Shown: one piece after another, positions 52,381 to 62,825 of the stretch
Layout of the letters: each line of letters starts with the position of its first letter
Position numbering within the stretch: the stretch's first letter is position 1
NCBI RefSeq assembly: GCF_000407185.1
Contig: NZ_KE136482.1
Coordinates: 558,001 to 622,000 of the forward strand
DNA from: Enterococcus malodoratus ATCC 43197
GTDB taxonomy: Bacteria > Bacillota > Bacilli > Lactobacillales > Enterococcaceae
Direction of reading: 5' to 3'
DNA length: 64,000 bases
Made by a program: the position numbers and the translations under genes
The notes under the pieces: model-generated
Database searches by the model: none
What the model saw: only the letters and a program-made list of their open reading frames with translations
Told to the model about the DNA's origin: nothing

Positions 52381-54177
52381 TTAGCGATCTTTTCTTGCTC
52401 TCAAAGCGGACAAGATTGAAACTGTATCAATTACTTCTTGCAAAGCGGCTCCTAATAGAGCGGGAATTATTCCTGTACTTGCAATCAACATCAGAACTAC
52501 GCAAATGACGATTCCAATCAAAACCGATTGTTTTGCGATGCGCATCGTATCTTGAGATAAACGAACGGCCTCTGAGACTCGACTTAAATCATCTTTTAAA
52601 ATTACTGCATCTGCACTCTCACTGGCAGCAGTTGATCCATGAGCCCCCATTGCGATACCAATATCAGCAACTGCTAAAGCCGGCGCATCATTGACTCCGT
52701 CACCTACCATGATCCCAGGCCGGTCTTCTTCACTTAAAGATTTTAACACATTGATTTTTTCTTCCGGCATACATTCCGCATGAACTTCAGTGATGCCAAC
52801 TTCACTGGCTATTTCATTTGCGATTGACTGATGGTCACCCGTCAGCATAATCGTCTTCTTAATTCCTAGTTCTTTTAATTGTTTAATTGTATCTGCGGAC
52901 TCTCTACGAACAATATCAGTAAAAGTAATGTACCCGATGGATTGATCATCCAAGGAAACATAGACAGCTGTATGTTCATTACTCAATTCGATTTTTGAAC
53001 CAACAAAAGACGCTTTTCCAACACGAATTTTCTTGCCATTAATAGTTGCTCGGATTCCTTCACCTGTTACTTCTTCCAAATCTGCTACTGGAAATAATGT
53101 GAGCTTTTCTTCTTTTGCGTAAGCAACCAATGAGCGAGCCAAAATATGACTAGATTCTTGTTCTGCGCTAGCCACATAGGTAATCAACTCTTCCTTTGAA
53201 AAGTCGCCAGCAGTAACATGAATATCTTCGACTGAAAGTTTTCCTTCCGTTAATGTTCCGGTTTTATCAAAAGCAATACTTTGTGCTCGAGCCAATTTTT
53301 CAATCGTCGTTCCCGTTTTTACTACGACACCATTTCGACTCGAACGACTCATCCCTGCTACGAGTGCAACTGGTGCTGCCAAAATCAGTGGACAAGGTGA
53401 TGCAACGACTAAAACTTCTGCGAAACGAACCGGATCTTTTGAAACGAACCATGCAACACCGCCAATTACATAAGCAATAAGGGTGAAAGGTACCGCATAC
53501 CGATCAGCCAATCGAACAAAGTGAGCCGGTTTAGCTTCGGATTCTTTGACTAGTTTAACTAATGTTTGATATTGGCTGTCTTTCGCTGACTTGGTTACTT
53601 TAAACCGAAGCGCCGCATCACCATTGATCGAACCAGACATCAACTCATCATGTAATTTTTTTTCGATCGGTTTAGATTCCCCTGTTAAAGAGGATTCATC
53701 AACAGAAGATTCTCCTGCAACTACCCGACCATCGACTGGAACCAACTCACCAGGTTTAACTAAAATCAAATCACCAACCTGCACCTCATCGACAGCAAGT
53801 TCACTGATCTCTTCCCCATCGATTCGATGAGCGACTTGTGGTGAATTATCTAAAAGTGAACGCAATTCGCGACTTGCTTGATGACTAGCGTAATCTTCTA
53901 AACTGTCTCCGCCGGTCAACATAATCAAAACTACCAAGCTGGCCCAGTAATCCCCAACCAGTAATGTTGCTACGATTGCGGTAATTGCTAAAATATCTAC
54001 TCCATATTTTCCTGAGCGCAGTGTTTTGATCATCCCAATCAGCATCGAGATCGTCATGATTCCACCAACGATCGAAACAAGCCAAAAAGCCCATTGATTT
54101 TGATGGAAACCAAATTCCAGAATTAATGCGACGACTCCAACCATCGCTGTTAACAAAAATTTCTTTACATTACTCAT
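52381..54177 (-). CDS. Heavy-metal P1B-type ATPase with SPC motif
   Basis: 598-residue P-type ATPase. The transmembrane metal motif is SPCPLILAAP, the actuator loop is SLTGESKP, the phosphorylation site is FDKTGTLTEG, and the hinge is GDGVNDAPAL. There is no N-terminal Cys-x-x-Cys metal-binding domain. An SPC rather than CPC motif is typical of P1B-4 transporters (Co/Fe/Zn export), but the substrate is not certain. The ATG at 54177 follows GGAGG by eight bases; an upstream in-frame ATG at 54192 abuts it. A 27-bp inverted repeat lies upstream. Confidence 0.88.
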   Translation of the reverse strand: MSNVKKFLLTAMVGVVALILEFGFHQNQWAFWLVSIVGGIMTISMLIGMIKTLRSGKYGVDILAITAIVATLLVGDYWASLVVLIMLTGGDSLEDYASHQASRELRSLLDNSPQVAHRIDGEEISELAVDEVQVGDLILVKPGELVPVDGRVVAGESSVDESSLTGESKPIEKKLHDELMSGSINGDAALRFKVTKSAKDSQYQTLVKLVKESEAKPAHFVRLADRYAVPFTLIAYVIGGVAWFVSKDPVRFAEVLVVASPCPLILAAPVALVAGMSRSSRNGVVVKTGTTIEKLARAQSIAFDKTGTLTEGKLSVEDIHVTAGDFSKEELITYVASAEQESSHILARSLVAYAKEEKLTLFPVADLEEVTGEGIRATINGKKIRVGKASFVGSKIELSNEHTAVYVSLDDQSIGYITFTDIVRRESADTIKQLKELGIKKTIMLTGDHQSIANEIASEVGITEVHAECMPEEKINVLKSLSEEDRPGIMVGDGVNDAPALAVADIGIAMGAHGSTAASESADAVILKDDLSRVSEAVRLSQDTMRIAKQSVLIGIVICVVLMLIASTGIIPALLGAALQEVIDTVSILSALRARKDR

Positions 54178-54203
54178 TTGCTGCGCCTCCATTTTTCTTC
54201 ATT

Positions 54204-54230
54204 ATTAGATTAGCACTCTGCTAATCTAAT
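54204..54230. promoter_or_regulatory. Candidate metalloregulator operator upstream of the P1B ATPase
   Basis: A perfect inverted repeat with 12-bp arms, ATTAGATTAGCA and TGCTAATCTAAT, separated by CTC. The halves TTAGATTAG / CTAATCTAA resemble DtxR/MntR-type half-sites, but with a wider centre. It lies 27 bases before the start codon, where a repressor would act. Confidence 0.6.
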
Positions 54231-54308
54231 TGAAAATGAGAACAACTAAATGAGAAAGATAATCATTAACAACTGTATACTCAAGTGATCACTTTAAAAT
54301 AATTATAA

Positions 54309-54947
54309 TTAAGCGTTATCATTAATCCGTTCATTTTCTTTCACAATTCGATAAAAGATCCATGTGCTGGTTGCTTCTTTTTGAATAAGAAATAATCCTA
54401 AATCGGATAAATACTGCTGAAATCGTTCGGCATCTTTGAGATTCGGCAAGTAATAGTTCAGTTTAGAGTGCTCACAGGCAATGAGCAACTCTCCCTCATC
54501 CGCAAGAATTCTTTTTATCTCTACTAGAGCTATCTTCAAATCCTCCCAGTGGAAATGTGTTTGAAAAGCAAAGATCAGGTCAAAAGACCTTGCTGGATAT
54601 TCTGTTTTTAAAATATTTTTCGTTTCAAATTTCAGTCTTTCAGTAGAATAATTTTTCTTTGCTTGTTCAATCGCAATATCCGAATAATCAATTCCATATA
54701 TTGTACTTGCTGTAAAATAATTTTTGAGAAGATTGGAAGAAGCACCATTCCCAACTCCAATGTCTAAAATATTTTTGGGCTTGATCAACGTCACAAAACC
54801 TAATGACCAATTGACCATCGGCAGATATGCTCGATTCCATATTTTCATCATTTGGATGCCTACTTTGCCGGAAGGTGCTTTTGACTGCTGAATCAGCTTT
54901 TTAAAAAGATAGATCATTGCTAGACCAAGCACTGTTATTGTGGCCAA
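54309..54947 (-). CDS. SAM-dependent class I methyltransferase with N-terminal membrane helix
   Basis: About 212 residues. The SAM motif I is NILDIGVGNGASS and motif post-I is YGIDYSDIAIEQA; FDLIFAFQTHFHW is motif II. An N-terminal hydrophobic helix precedes it. The start is uncertain: no ATG has a proper ribosome site; TTG 54947 is used here, while an in-frame ATG lies at 54917 and an ATT near 54956 sits behind GGGGTGA. The methyl acceptor is unknown. Confidence 0.7.
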   Translation of the reverse strand: MATITVLGLAMIYLFKKLIQQSKAPSGKVGIQMMKIWNRAYLPMVNWSLGFVTLIKPKNILDIGVGNGASSNLLKNYFTASTIYGIDYSDIAIEQAKKNYSTERLKFETKNILKTEYPARSFDLIFAFQTHFHWEDLKIALVEIKRILADEGELLIACEHSKLNYYLPNLKDAERFQQYLSDLGLFLIQKEATSTWIFYRIVKENERINDNA

Positions 54948-55022
54948 AATAATAATTGCTGATTCACCCCACTTTCGTTTGTCCTTCTCAATAGCATACT
55001 AAATTCTTAGAGCCATAGATAT

Positions 55023-55050
55023 AAAAAATGCCGATTGATTAATCGACATT
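55023..55050 (-). terminator. Terminator of kdpDE
   Basis: Minus-strand TGTCGATT / AATCGGCA stem with a four-base loop, followed by TTTTTTA, about 17 bases after kdpE. Confidence 0.8.
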
Positions 55051-55066
55051 ATAAAATCCTATTTTA

Positions 55067-55759
55067 TTATTGTTCGGATCGATAATCTCTTAAACGATAA
55101 CCCACGCCTATTTCCGTAATCAGATATTCTGGCTTTAACGTATCGCTCTCGATTTTCTTTCGAATATTGGACATGTTTACCCGCAATGTCTGAGAATCAT
55201 TGCTATAGGGTCCCCAAACCTCTGTTAGTAAATTTTGATAGGTGACGACTTTCCCGAGTTGTCTAAACATCAAACCCAAAATTCGAAACTCATTTTTTGT
55301 TAAATGAATTTCTTGATTCTCTTTATAAACTAATTGTTTTTCAAAATCAATTTTCAACGCTTTGTTCTCTATGACGGATAATTCTTCCGTTTTGACATTT
55401 TGATGACGCAGTGCCGTCCGGATTCGAGCCAACAACTCGTTCGTACCAAAAGGCTTGGTCACGTAATCATCCGCTCCTAGATCTAACGCCGTCACTTTTT
55501 CGTTTTCATTATTTCTAGCAGAAATAATAATGATCGGCAGCTTCATCCGTTTGCGCAGAATTTTCAAAAGATCGATCCCATCGATATCTGGTAGTCCTAG
55601 ATCTAGCAAGACTAAATCAAAAGAATTTGTTTGAAATGCCGTCAAGGCCTCCATCCCAGTACTGGCAATGGTCAATGGATATCGTTCCTGTGTTAAAACA
55701 ACTTCCATAAAATCCGTGATATTCGGATCATCTTCAATCAATAAAATGGATTGCTTCAT
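55067..55759 (-). CDS. kdpE: Response regulator KdpE
   Basis: 230-residue OmpR-type regulator. Receiver: EDDPN, Asp in LVLLDLGLPDIDG (about D53), Lys in YVTKPFGTNELLAR; C-terminal winged helix with TLRVNMSNIRKKIE. It activates kdpFABC under K+ limitation. It lies ten bases after kdpD in the same operon. Confidence 0.93.
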   Translation of the reverse strand: MKQSILLIEDDPNITDFMEVVLTQERYPLTIASTGMEALTAFQTNSFDLVLLDLGLPDIDGIDLLKILRKRMKLPIIIISARNNENEKVTALDLGADDYVTKPFGTNELLARIRTALRHQNVKTEELSVIENKALKIDFEKQLVYKENQEIHLTKNEFRILGLMFRQLGKVVTYQNLLTEVWGPYSNDSQTLRVNMSNIRKKIESDTLKPEYLITEIGVGYRLRDYRSEQ

Positions 55760-55769
55760 AACTATTCCC

Positions 55770-58343
55770 TCACTTCAAATAAATTCTTACCATCGTTTTG
55801 CCATTGCCAACCGTCATTTCCATTTTTCCATTGTGTGCATGGATAATCGTTTTTACAATACTCAATCCGATTCCCAACCCATTTTTCGAATCCACCGGCA
55901 CTTCGTTCGTACTGGATAAATTTGTTTGAATCTTTTGGAATTGCTTCAATGGAATCTCGCCATAATTTTCAATCTCAAAAACAGTCTGCTCCTGTTGCAG
56001 ACGAACCGTTAATTTGACTGGCTGTTCTTTTGCACCATGACGAAAAGCATTTTCTACTAAATTGAATAGTGCTTGCTCAATCAAGATCGGGTCTGCTTGA
56101 ATAAAAATTACATCCTCTGGCAACTCAATCTTGATTTTTCCTTCCGGATAAACCTTTTTTAAATGTTTATAGACTGCTTCAATGATTTCTTCAACAGGTT
56201 CGGCGGTTTTATCGACTTTCATTGTATCCATGTTGATTCGCGTGATCGATAATAGATTCTCTACCATGCGAATCAGCCATTGCGATTCTTCTTGAATATC
56301 TGTTAGGAGCTTCTGTCGTGTTTCCTCTTTCAAATCACTGCCGATGCCTAATGTTTCCGCAATTCCTGAAATAACTGTCAACGGTGTTCTAAGATCATGG
56401 GAAACTGCTCGTAATAAATTGCTGCGGACTTTCTCTCGCTCGTTTTCTAACTCGACCTGCTCTTTTTCGTTTTTCAATTCTGTCTGCTCCAGAATAACCG
56501 CAATTTGAGTCAAAACCAATTTCAAATAATTCAATTGACCATTTTCCAGATCAAGACTGGCATTTCTTTCGATTCCTAAGACTGCAAGTGTTTTTCCGCT
56601 CGCCACGATTGGCAGATAAAATCCTTTTGCACCAATCAACGTATCCGTGCCATTTCCCGCTTCTTTTTGATTCTTTGCAGTCCAAAAGGCTACAGCTGCC
56701 TCTTCTTTTGTATTTAAAATTGATTGATGTCCAGTGACACAGTAGACACTTTCTACCTTGGCCTGACGATCAAAAATAATTACTTCCCGTTCTAGCAATC
56801 TGGATAGATAGGTGGCAGAAATATCGAGTATTTGTTTGCGACTCTCGGCTAAAACATATTGCTTATTCAACTCATATAGAATTTCCATTTGATGTTCTTT
56901 TTCCATTGAATTATCGGCCTGCTTTTTCAAGCGAACCATCAAATTGCTGATCATCAAAGCGACGACCAGCATAATCAGCAGCGTAATCGGATAGCCTTGT
57001 TTATAAACTGTTAGAGAATATAAGGGCTCGACAAAAAACCAGTTGAAGGACAAGACGCTCAAAATAGACGCAAGTGCGCTCCAAAAATAGCCTGATGTGG
57101 TCCGGGCTACTAATAGAATAAAAAAGATATACACCAGCATTAGGTTTTGATCGCCTACATGAATGTATTGCATCAATTCCGTCACAATCGTCGCTAAGAA
57201 AACACCGCCAACGGCAATTGCTAAATCTTTTCCGCCGCCTTCGATCACTTTACGTGTTCTAAAAAATAGCGATTGTTTTTCTTCCTTGAACGGGATCAAA
57301 TGGAGTTCAGTATCATTCAAACGTTTCAACAAACGATCATCAAAGGCTTCAACAAAAATTTTTTCATACCAAGGCTGACGCAGGTTTTTCCCCATAATTA
57401 TATCAGTAACACCAGTCATTTTAGCAAATTCGACAATTGTTTCAAAACTATCATCTTCCTCGATACTCACTACTTCCGCTCCCAGCTTTTCTGCTAAAGG
57501 AATATTCGTTGAAGTGTTTTCTTGTGTACGGACTTGAATCACTGTCCATTCCGCACCCAAGCCTTGCGCTAAACGTGCAGTCCAGCGAATACATTTTTCA
57601 GTCATTTTGGGAAAAGCATCATTCACGACAGTCAGAAGCTTGCTTTGAATCCCAATCGTTTTCCCGCTAATTCGATTAATATGATCCGAAGCTCGTTGAA
57701 TCGCCAATCCTCGCAGTTGATCTAGTTTGTGTGGAATGAAGAAATTCTGCAGCGCGCGTTTCGCGTTCTCGTTTGCGTAGATTTTCCCCTGCTCTAAGCG
57801 CTCGATCAACTCATCCGGTTCAACGTCGATCACTTTGATCGTTGCTTGTTGTAAAAAAGTATCGGGTACTGTCTCCTTAACTTCGATCCCCGTAACCTCT
57901 TCTACGATATCGTTTAAGCTTTCGATATGCTGAACATTGACCGTGGTAAATACATCAATTCCAGCATTCAATAATTCATCGACATCCTGATATCGCTTGC
58001 GGTTACGAGAGTCTTTAGCATTTGTGTGTGCCAGTTCATCAATCAATACGATTTCAGGTTTTTGTTGAATAATACGATCGATATCCGGTTCGGTCAGAAT
58101 TATTTGCTTATACGAAATTTTCTTTGGAGGAATTTGAGGCAACCCCTCCAACAAACGATTTGTATCGGGGCGATCATGCGGTTCAATGTAACCTACAACC
58201 ACATTTTTCCCCATTAACAGCAACTCATGGGCCTCAGCCAACATTCCATATGTTTTCCCAACACCAGCAGCGAAACCAAAGAACACTCGTAACCGCCCTC
58301 TACGACCATCCCCTAAGGATGTTTCCTTTTCTTGTTGCACCAG
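55770..58343 (-). CDS. kdpD: Sensor kinase KdpD
   Basis: 857-residue sensor: N-terminal KdpD domain with Walker A GFAAGVGKTYGML (about 25-37), a USP domain (about 240-365), four transmembrane helices (about 385-490), a GAF-like region, HisKA with AVSHDLRTPLTVISG, and HATPase. The canonical c-di-AMP motif (SxS and FTAxY) of Staphylococcus KdpD is not obvious; the equivalent segment reads WTARLAQGLGAEWTVIQV. The start is GTG 58343 behind GGAGGG; a longer frame to 58376 lacks support. Only 42 bases with a hairpin separate kdpC from the longer frame. Confidence 0.92.
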   Translation of the reverse strand: MVQQEKETSLGDGRRGRLRVFFGFAAGVGKTYGMLAEAHELLLMGKNVVVGYIEPHDRPDTNRLLEGLPQIPPKKISYKQIILTEPDIDRIIQQKPEIVLIDELAHTNAKDSRNRKRYQDVDELLNAGIDVFTTVNVQHIESLNDIVEEVTGIEVKETVPDTFLQQATIKVIDVEPDELIERLEQGKIYANENAKRALQNFFIPHKLDQLRGLAIQRASDHINRISGKTIGIQSKLLTVVNDAFPKMTEKCIRWTARLAQGLGAEWTVIQVRTQENTSTNIPLAEKLGAEVVSIEEDDSFETIVEFAKMTGVTDIIMGKNLRQPWYEKIFVEAFDDRLLKRLNDTELHLIPFKEEKQSLFFRTRKVIEGGGKDLAIAVGGVFLATIVTELMQYIHVGDQNLMLVYIFFILLVARTTSGYFWSALASILSVLSFNWFFVEPLYSLTVYKQGYPITLLIMLVVALMISNLMVRLKKQADNSMEKEHQMEILYELNKQYVLAESRKQILDISATYLSRLLEREVIIFDRQAKVESVYCVTGHQSILNTKEEAAVAFWTAKNQKEAGNGTDTLIGAKGFYLPIVASGKTLAVLGIERNASLDLENGQLNYLKLVLTQIAVILEQTELKNEKEQVELENEREKVRSNLLRAVSHDLRTPLTVISGIAETLGIGSDLKEETRQKLLTDIQEESQWLIRMVENLLSITRINMDTMKVDKTAEPVEEIIEAVYKHLKKVYPEGKIKIELPEDVIFIQADPILIEQALFNLVENAFRHGAKEQPVKLTVRLQQEQTVFEIENYGEIPLKQFQKIQTNLSSTNEVPVDSKNGLGIGLSIVKTIIHAHNGKMEMTVGNGKTMVRIYLK

Positions 58344-58373
58344 TATCCCTCCCTTCACTTTTTGTATGCACAA

Positions 58374-58405
58374 CAATTCACCAATCCTATTAGATTAGTG
58401 AATTG
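58374..58405 (-). repeat. Hairpin between kdpC and kdpD
   Basis: CAATTCAC-C-AATC and GATT-A-GTGAATTG arms form a 12-pair stem with one mismatch and a six-base loop (58374-58405). No T-run follows, so it may reduce or process transcription into kdpDE rather than stop it. Confidence 0.6.
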
Positions 58406-58418
58406 CTGAATAGTCTAC

Positions 58419-58943
58419 TTATAGTTTATCTAATGCAATGTTTAACTGCAAAACATTGACATATTGCCGATTGGAAAACCAATCCTTTTGAACGTTTTCT
58501 TCTATTACATTGTGAATTTTACTTTGCTTAATCCCGCGTTCCTTTGCGATTCGAGCAGCTTGAAATTTTGCGGCCGATAAACTGATATCAGGGTCTACAC
58601 CACTGGCTGAAGCTGTCACTAAATCATTTGGAACTTTACTTTCGGTTGAATTCTTTGCTAATTCAGCTGCCGTACGCTTTTCAACTAGCCGTTTTTGTTC
58701 CGTCGAAACAGGTGATAGCTGACTAACCTTTTCGCTGCGGCCTGAGAAATATTTGTCCTGTTCAAAGTTCTGTCCAATGAGTTTTGAACCGACAACTTGA
58801 TTGTTCACCGTCACTTGACTACCATTTGCTTGATTCGAAAAAAATAATTGGCCAATACCGGTAACGGCAATCGTATAAAGTCCGCCAAAGACGACCAAGC
58901 TCAGTAATAAAAATCGCAGACTGCCTAGAATACTTTTTTTCAT
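58419..58943 (-). CDS. kdpC: K+-transporting ATPase subunit KdpC
   Basis: 174-residue single-span subunit with the N-terminal helix (about 8-28) and conserved GSKLIGQNF, YFSGRSEK, and the C-terminal SASGVDPDISLSAAKFQ region. It assists ATP binding in the KdpFABC complex. It follows kdpB by 16 bases. Confidence 0.93.
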   Translation of the reverse strand: MKKSILGSLRFLLLSLVVFGGLYTIAVTGIGQLFFSNQANGSQVTVNNQVVGSKLIGQNFEQDKYFSGRSEKVSQLSPVSTEQKRLVEKRTAAELAKNSTESKVPNDLVTASASGVDPDISLSAAKFQAARIAKERGIKQSKIHNVIEENVQKDWFSNRQYVNVLQLNIALDKL

Positions 58944-58959
58944 CGTTCTTACTCCTTCT

Positions 58960-60990
58960 TTATAAAATGATCATTGAAAGTATTACGTCAATGAACTTGA
59001 TAAAAATGAACGGTGCTATGATCCCACCAAGGCCATAGATCAGCAAATTGTGTCGCAAAATCTGACTGGCTGGCTTTTCTTGATACTTCACACCCTTTAG
59101 TGCTAGTGGAATTAACGCAACGATGACCACCGCGTTATAAATGACCGCCGATAAGATCGCAGTCAGTGGACTGCCCAATCCCATAATATTCAACCGATCC
59201 AATTGCGGATAAATACTGTAAAACAGTACTGGAATCACCGCAAAATATTTAGCGATATCGTTAGCGATACTGAAAGTTGTTAAAGCGCCGCGTGTCATTA
59301 ATAGTTGTTTGCCGATTTGCACGACCTGTAAAAGTTTGGTTGGACTGGAATCCAAATCGATCATATTTCCCGCTTCTTTTGCTGCTTGTGTTCCAGTATT
59401 CATCGCCATCGCTACATCTGCTTGAGCCAAAGCGGGTGCATCATTTGTACCATCTCCGGTCATTGCGACCAAATGGCCCTTTTCCTGATAATCGCGGATT
59501 AGATTCATTTTATTTTCTGGTGTTGCTTCGGCTAGAAAATCATCCACGCCAGCTTCCGCCGCAATTGCTGCGGCGGTCAGTGGATTATCCCCGGTGATCA
59601 TGATGGTCTTGATTCCCATCTTTCGCATATCAGCAAATTTTTCCTTTACGCCATTTTTTACGATATCCTTCAAATAAACAACGCCCATCACACGGTTATT
59701 CTTTACAACTACTAAAGGGGTACCACCTGCCCGCGCTATCTTAGCTACAAACTCATCACATTCTGGCGGGTAAGTTTCACCTTTAGATTGGACATAATTT
59801 TTCATCGTATCGGCAGCACCTTTGCGAATCTCATCTCCGCGATAATCAATTCCGCTCATTCGCGTCTTCGCACTAAAATCAATAAATTTTACTTCTGCTT
59901 GCTGGAATTCTCTTTCCCGCAAATTAAAACGTTCTTTCGCCAAAATCACGATACTGCGTCCTTCCGCTGTTTCATCTGCTAACGAAGAAAGTTGTGCCGC
60001 ATCTGCAAGCTGTTCCTCACTGACACCATTGACTGGTAAAAATTCGCTTGCCCGGCGGTTTCCCAACGTAATGGTTCCTGTTTTGTCGAGTAAAAGAACA
60101 TCTACGTCTCCTGCCGCCTCGATGGCCCGACCACTCATCGCGATCACGTTTTCTTTTGTCAAACGGCTCATACCAGCGATCCCAATGGAAGAAATCAAAG
60201 CGCCGATCGTTGTTGGTGCTAAACAAATCAATAGAGCAATCACGATAATCATTGATAACGCTTCGCCTTTGCCTGATAACTGACTGCTGAAATCGGTAAA
60301 TGGCACTAAGGTAATCGATACGGTTAAGAAGATGATGGTCAAAGTGATCAAGAAAATTTGTAATCCGATCTCATTCGGCGTCTTTTTCCGCTGCGTTCCT
60401 TCTACCATAGCGATCATTTTATCTAAGAAAGATTGTCCATTTTCTGAGGTCACGCGAATCACTAAATAATCTGATACTACCGTCGTTCCGCCAGTGACTG
60501 CGCTGCGGTCTCCCCCGGATTCCCGAATAACTGGAGCAGATTCACCAGTGATCGCACTTTCATCAACCGAAGCCGCGCCTTCAATCACATCGCCATCCGC
60601 AGGAATCTGTTCTCCAGATTGGACATAAACCAAATCGTCGCGTTTTAAATCAGAAGAACGAATTTCTGTGAAATTTTCTTCCTTAATATCCTCTAAACGT
60701 TCAATTTTATAGGTCATGACTTCTTTTTTCGCTTGCTTCAAACTATCTGCCTGTGCTTTTCCACGACCTTCTGCAACAGCTTCAGCGAAATTCGCAAAAA
60801 GCAGAGTCAACCATAGAAAAACGGTTATCGAAATACTGAACCAGACAGGTACACGCATGGGGTAAAAACATAATATCGTTGTGATGATTGCTCCTAAATA
60901 AACAACGAACATCACAGGATTTTTGATTTGTTGGCGCGGGTCTAGTTTTTTAAAAGATTGTCCCACGGCCCATTGATAGATTTTCTTCAT
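58960..60990 (-). CDS. kdpB: K+-transporting ATPase catalytic subunit KdpB
   Basis: 676-residue P-type ATPase: AITGESAP in the actuator domain (about 146-153; the Ser inhibitory site of TGES is present), phosphorylation site [11 protein letters not shown] (D302) and hinge [16 protein letters not shown]. The [12 protein letters not shown] membrane motif is typical of KdpB. It energises KdpA with ATP. It is transcribed with kdpA (15 bases) and kdpC. Confidence 0.95.
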   Translation of the reverse strand: MKKIYQWAVGQSFKKLDPRQQIKNPVMFVVYLGAIITTILCFYPMRVPVWFSISITVFLWLTLLFANFAEAVAEGRGKAQADSLKQAKKEVMTYKIERLEDIKEENFTEIRSSDLKRDDLVYVQSGEQIPADGDVIEGAASVDESAITGESAPVIRESGGDRSAVTGGTTVVSDYLVIRVTSENGQSFLDKMIAMVEGTQRKKTPNEIGLQIFLITLTIIFLTVSITLVPFTDFSSQLSGKGEALSMIIVIALLICLAPTTIGALISSIGIAGMSRLTKENVIAMSGRAIEAAGDVDVLLLDKTGTITLGNRRASEFLPVNGVSEEQLADAAQLSSLADETAEGRSIVILAKERFNLREREFQQAEVKFIDFSAKTRMSGIDYRGDEIRKGAADTMKNYVQSKGETYPPECDEFVAKIARAGGTPLVVVKNNRVMGVVYLKDIVKNGVKEKFADMRKMGIKTIMITGDNPLTAAAIAAEAGVDDFLAEATPENKMNLIRDYQEKGHLVAMTGDGTNDAPALAQADVAMAMNTGTQAAKEAGNMIDLDSSPTKLLQVVQIGKQLLMTRGALTTFSIANDIAKYFAVIPVLFYSIYPQLDRLNIMGLGSPLTAILSAVIYNAVVIVALIPLALKGVKYQEKPASQILRHNLLIYGLGGIIAPFIFIKFIDVILSMIIL

Positions 60991-61005
60991 CTTTAATCAC
61001 TCCAT

Positions 61006-62682
61006 CTATTTCATCGTAAAGAACTCAGCCACTGGGCCAAGAGCCAATACTGGCAAGAAACTTAAGGCTCCAATTACCAAAATGACAATAAGCAGCATAG
61101 AAACAAAGGTTGCACTAACGGTAGATAATGTTCCTGAATTTAAAGCCGCTTTCTTTTTACCACCCATATTTTCTGCTAAGAACAGGATGGCAATAATCGG
61201 TAAATATCTTGAAACAGCCATCATTAAACTGCCGAGAACATTCAAGAAAGGCGTGTTTGCTAATAAACCGCCAAAGGCACTTCCGTTATTATTCGCTAAC
61301 GAGGTCGCGCCATATAATAATTCACTGAACGCATGGGGTCCGCGATTAGTCAGCCAACTAAACACATCTGGATGCAAGACCAGTGCCATTGCACCAAAAA
61401 GAGTCAACATCAATGGCGTTAGGATCACAAGACTGGCCATCTTAATATCAAAGGCCTCGATTTTTTTGCCTAAATATTCTGGTGTTCGACCAACCAAAAG
61501 CCCAGCAATAAAGACGGCTAGTAGTAGGAATGCCAACATTCCGTATAGGCCGCTGCCCACTCCGCCAAAGATGATTTCTCCCAGCTGCATCAAGAACATT
61601 GGAATTGCTCCGCCAAGTGGGGTGAAACTATCCAGCATTGCATTCACTGAACCATTAGAAGCCGCGGTCGTTCCAACTGACCATAAGCTTGACCAGCCGA
61701 CACCAAAACGAATTTCTTTCCCTTCCAGATTGGTTGAACCTAAGACATGTGCAAATTCTGGTCCATAGTATTCGCTAAAAGCCACTCCGACAAAAGCTAA
61801 TAATAGGAAGAATAGTGAAACAATCATGATCGTCCGGCCTTGCTTCCAATCTTTGACCCAAAAACCAAAGGCAAAAATCAATGCAGCCGGAATCAATAGA
61901 ATCGTGATGTTTTCTAAAAAGTTCGAGAACAACGTAGGATTTTCAAATGGATAAGCCGAATTTGCTCCAAAAAAGCCGCCACCATTTGTTCCAAGCTGTT
62001 TGATCGCCACTTGACTGGCTACCGGTCCTAAGTAAAGCCAAAGATTCTTTCCTTCAAGACCTTGATAAGCAACCCCTGAATTGAAGGATTGGACTGTTCC
62101 TTGCGAAACCAATAGAATGGCAAAAACAAATGCCAGCGGCAATAAAACATAAACCAAGCCGCGAGTTAAATCCTGCCAGAAATTGCCAAGGGCTTTCTTT
62201 TTCACTTGCGACAATCCGCGGAGTAAAGCGACTAAGACAGAAAGTCCTACACCTGCTGAAACAAAGTTTTGAACAGTTAAGCCAAACATTTGTGAGGCAT
62301 TCGATAACGTTGTCTCACCGGCATAGGCCTGCCAGTTAGTATTCGTTACAAAGCTAACCGCCGTATTCAAGGCTAAGGACAGTGATAAATTTTTCACCGC
62401 AGCACCTCCTGGCAGCCAATGTTGTGTCATTAAAATAATAATCAACAATACCATAGAAGAGCAGCTCAGTAAGATGACATTTAAGGCATATCGTTTAGCC
62501 GACATTTCTTTCTTGCTGATTGGGCCAATTACTTTATAGAAAAATTTTTCCAGCGGTTGCAAAAAACGTACACCCCTTGGAGTATTTCCCTGCATAATTT
62601 CTTTGATATACCAGCCTAATGGCAGCGCCAATACTAATAAAATAAACAAGAAAAATAATCCTTGATAGATAACACTGCTCAT
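61006..62682 (-). CDS. kdpA: K+-transporting ATPase channel-like subunit KdpA
   Basis: 558-residue, ten-helix K+ selectivity subunit of the SKT superfamily. Selectivity-filter segments such as FVTNTNWQAY, QLGTNGGGFFGANSA, GTTAASNGSVN and ATSLANNNGSAFGG mark the four pore loops. The start codon overlaps the kdpF stop (ATGA). Confidence 0.95.
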   Translation of the reverse strand: MSSVIYQGLFFLFILLVLALPLGWYIKEIMQGNTPRGVRFLQPLEKFFYKVIGPISKKEMSAKRYALNVILLSCSSMVLLIIILMTQHWLPGGAAVKNLSLSLALNTAVSFVTNTNWQAYAGETTLSNASQMFGLTVQNFVSAGVGLSVLVALLRGLSQVKKKALGNFWQDLTRGLVYVLLPLAFVFAILLVSQGTVQSFNSGVAYQGLEGKNLWLYLGPVASQVAIKQLGTNGGGFFGANSAYPFENPTLFSNFLENITILLIPAALIFAFGFWVKDWKQGRTIMIVSLFFLLLAFVGVAFSEYYGPEFAHVLGSTNLEGKEIRFGVGWSSLWSVGTTAASNGSVNAMLDSFTPLGGAIPMFLMQLGEIIFGGVGSGLYGMLAFLLLAVFIAGLLVGRTPEYLGKKIEAFDIKMASLVILTPLMLTLFGAMALVLHPDVFSWLTNRGPHAFSELLYGATSLANNNGSAFGGLLANTPFLNVLGSLMMAVSRYLPIIAILFLAENMGGKKKAALNSGTLSTVSATFVSMLLIVILVIGALSFLPVLALGPVAEFFTMK

Positions 62683-62759
62683 AATTCTTCCCCCTTAAAT
62701 AAAAACCAGAAAAGATAGATCATTACTAAGATCCCGATAATTCCCAAAATAATCGTCAT
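62679..62759 (-). CDS. kdpF: K+-transporting ATPase stabilising peptide KdpF
   Basis: A 26-residue single membrane helix, starting MTIILGIIGILVMIYLF and ending FKGEEL. It is shorter than most gene finders report. Its ATG at 62759 follows AAAAGGAGAG by seven bases, and its TGA overlaps the kdpA ATG. Position, size and hydrophobic profile fit KdpF, which stabilises the KdpABC complex. This gives the full kdpFABC-kdpDE set. Confidence 0.9.
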   Translation of the reverse strand: MTIILGIIGILVMIYLFWFLFKGEEL

Positions 62760-62825
62760 TTCATTTCTCTCCTTTTTTCAAACCGGATATCAAAAAAGCG
62801 ATCCAGTATCCTTTACTCTGTAAGC

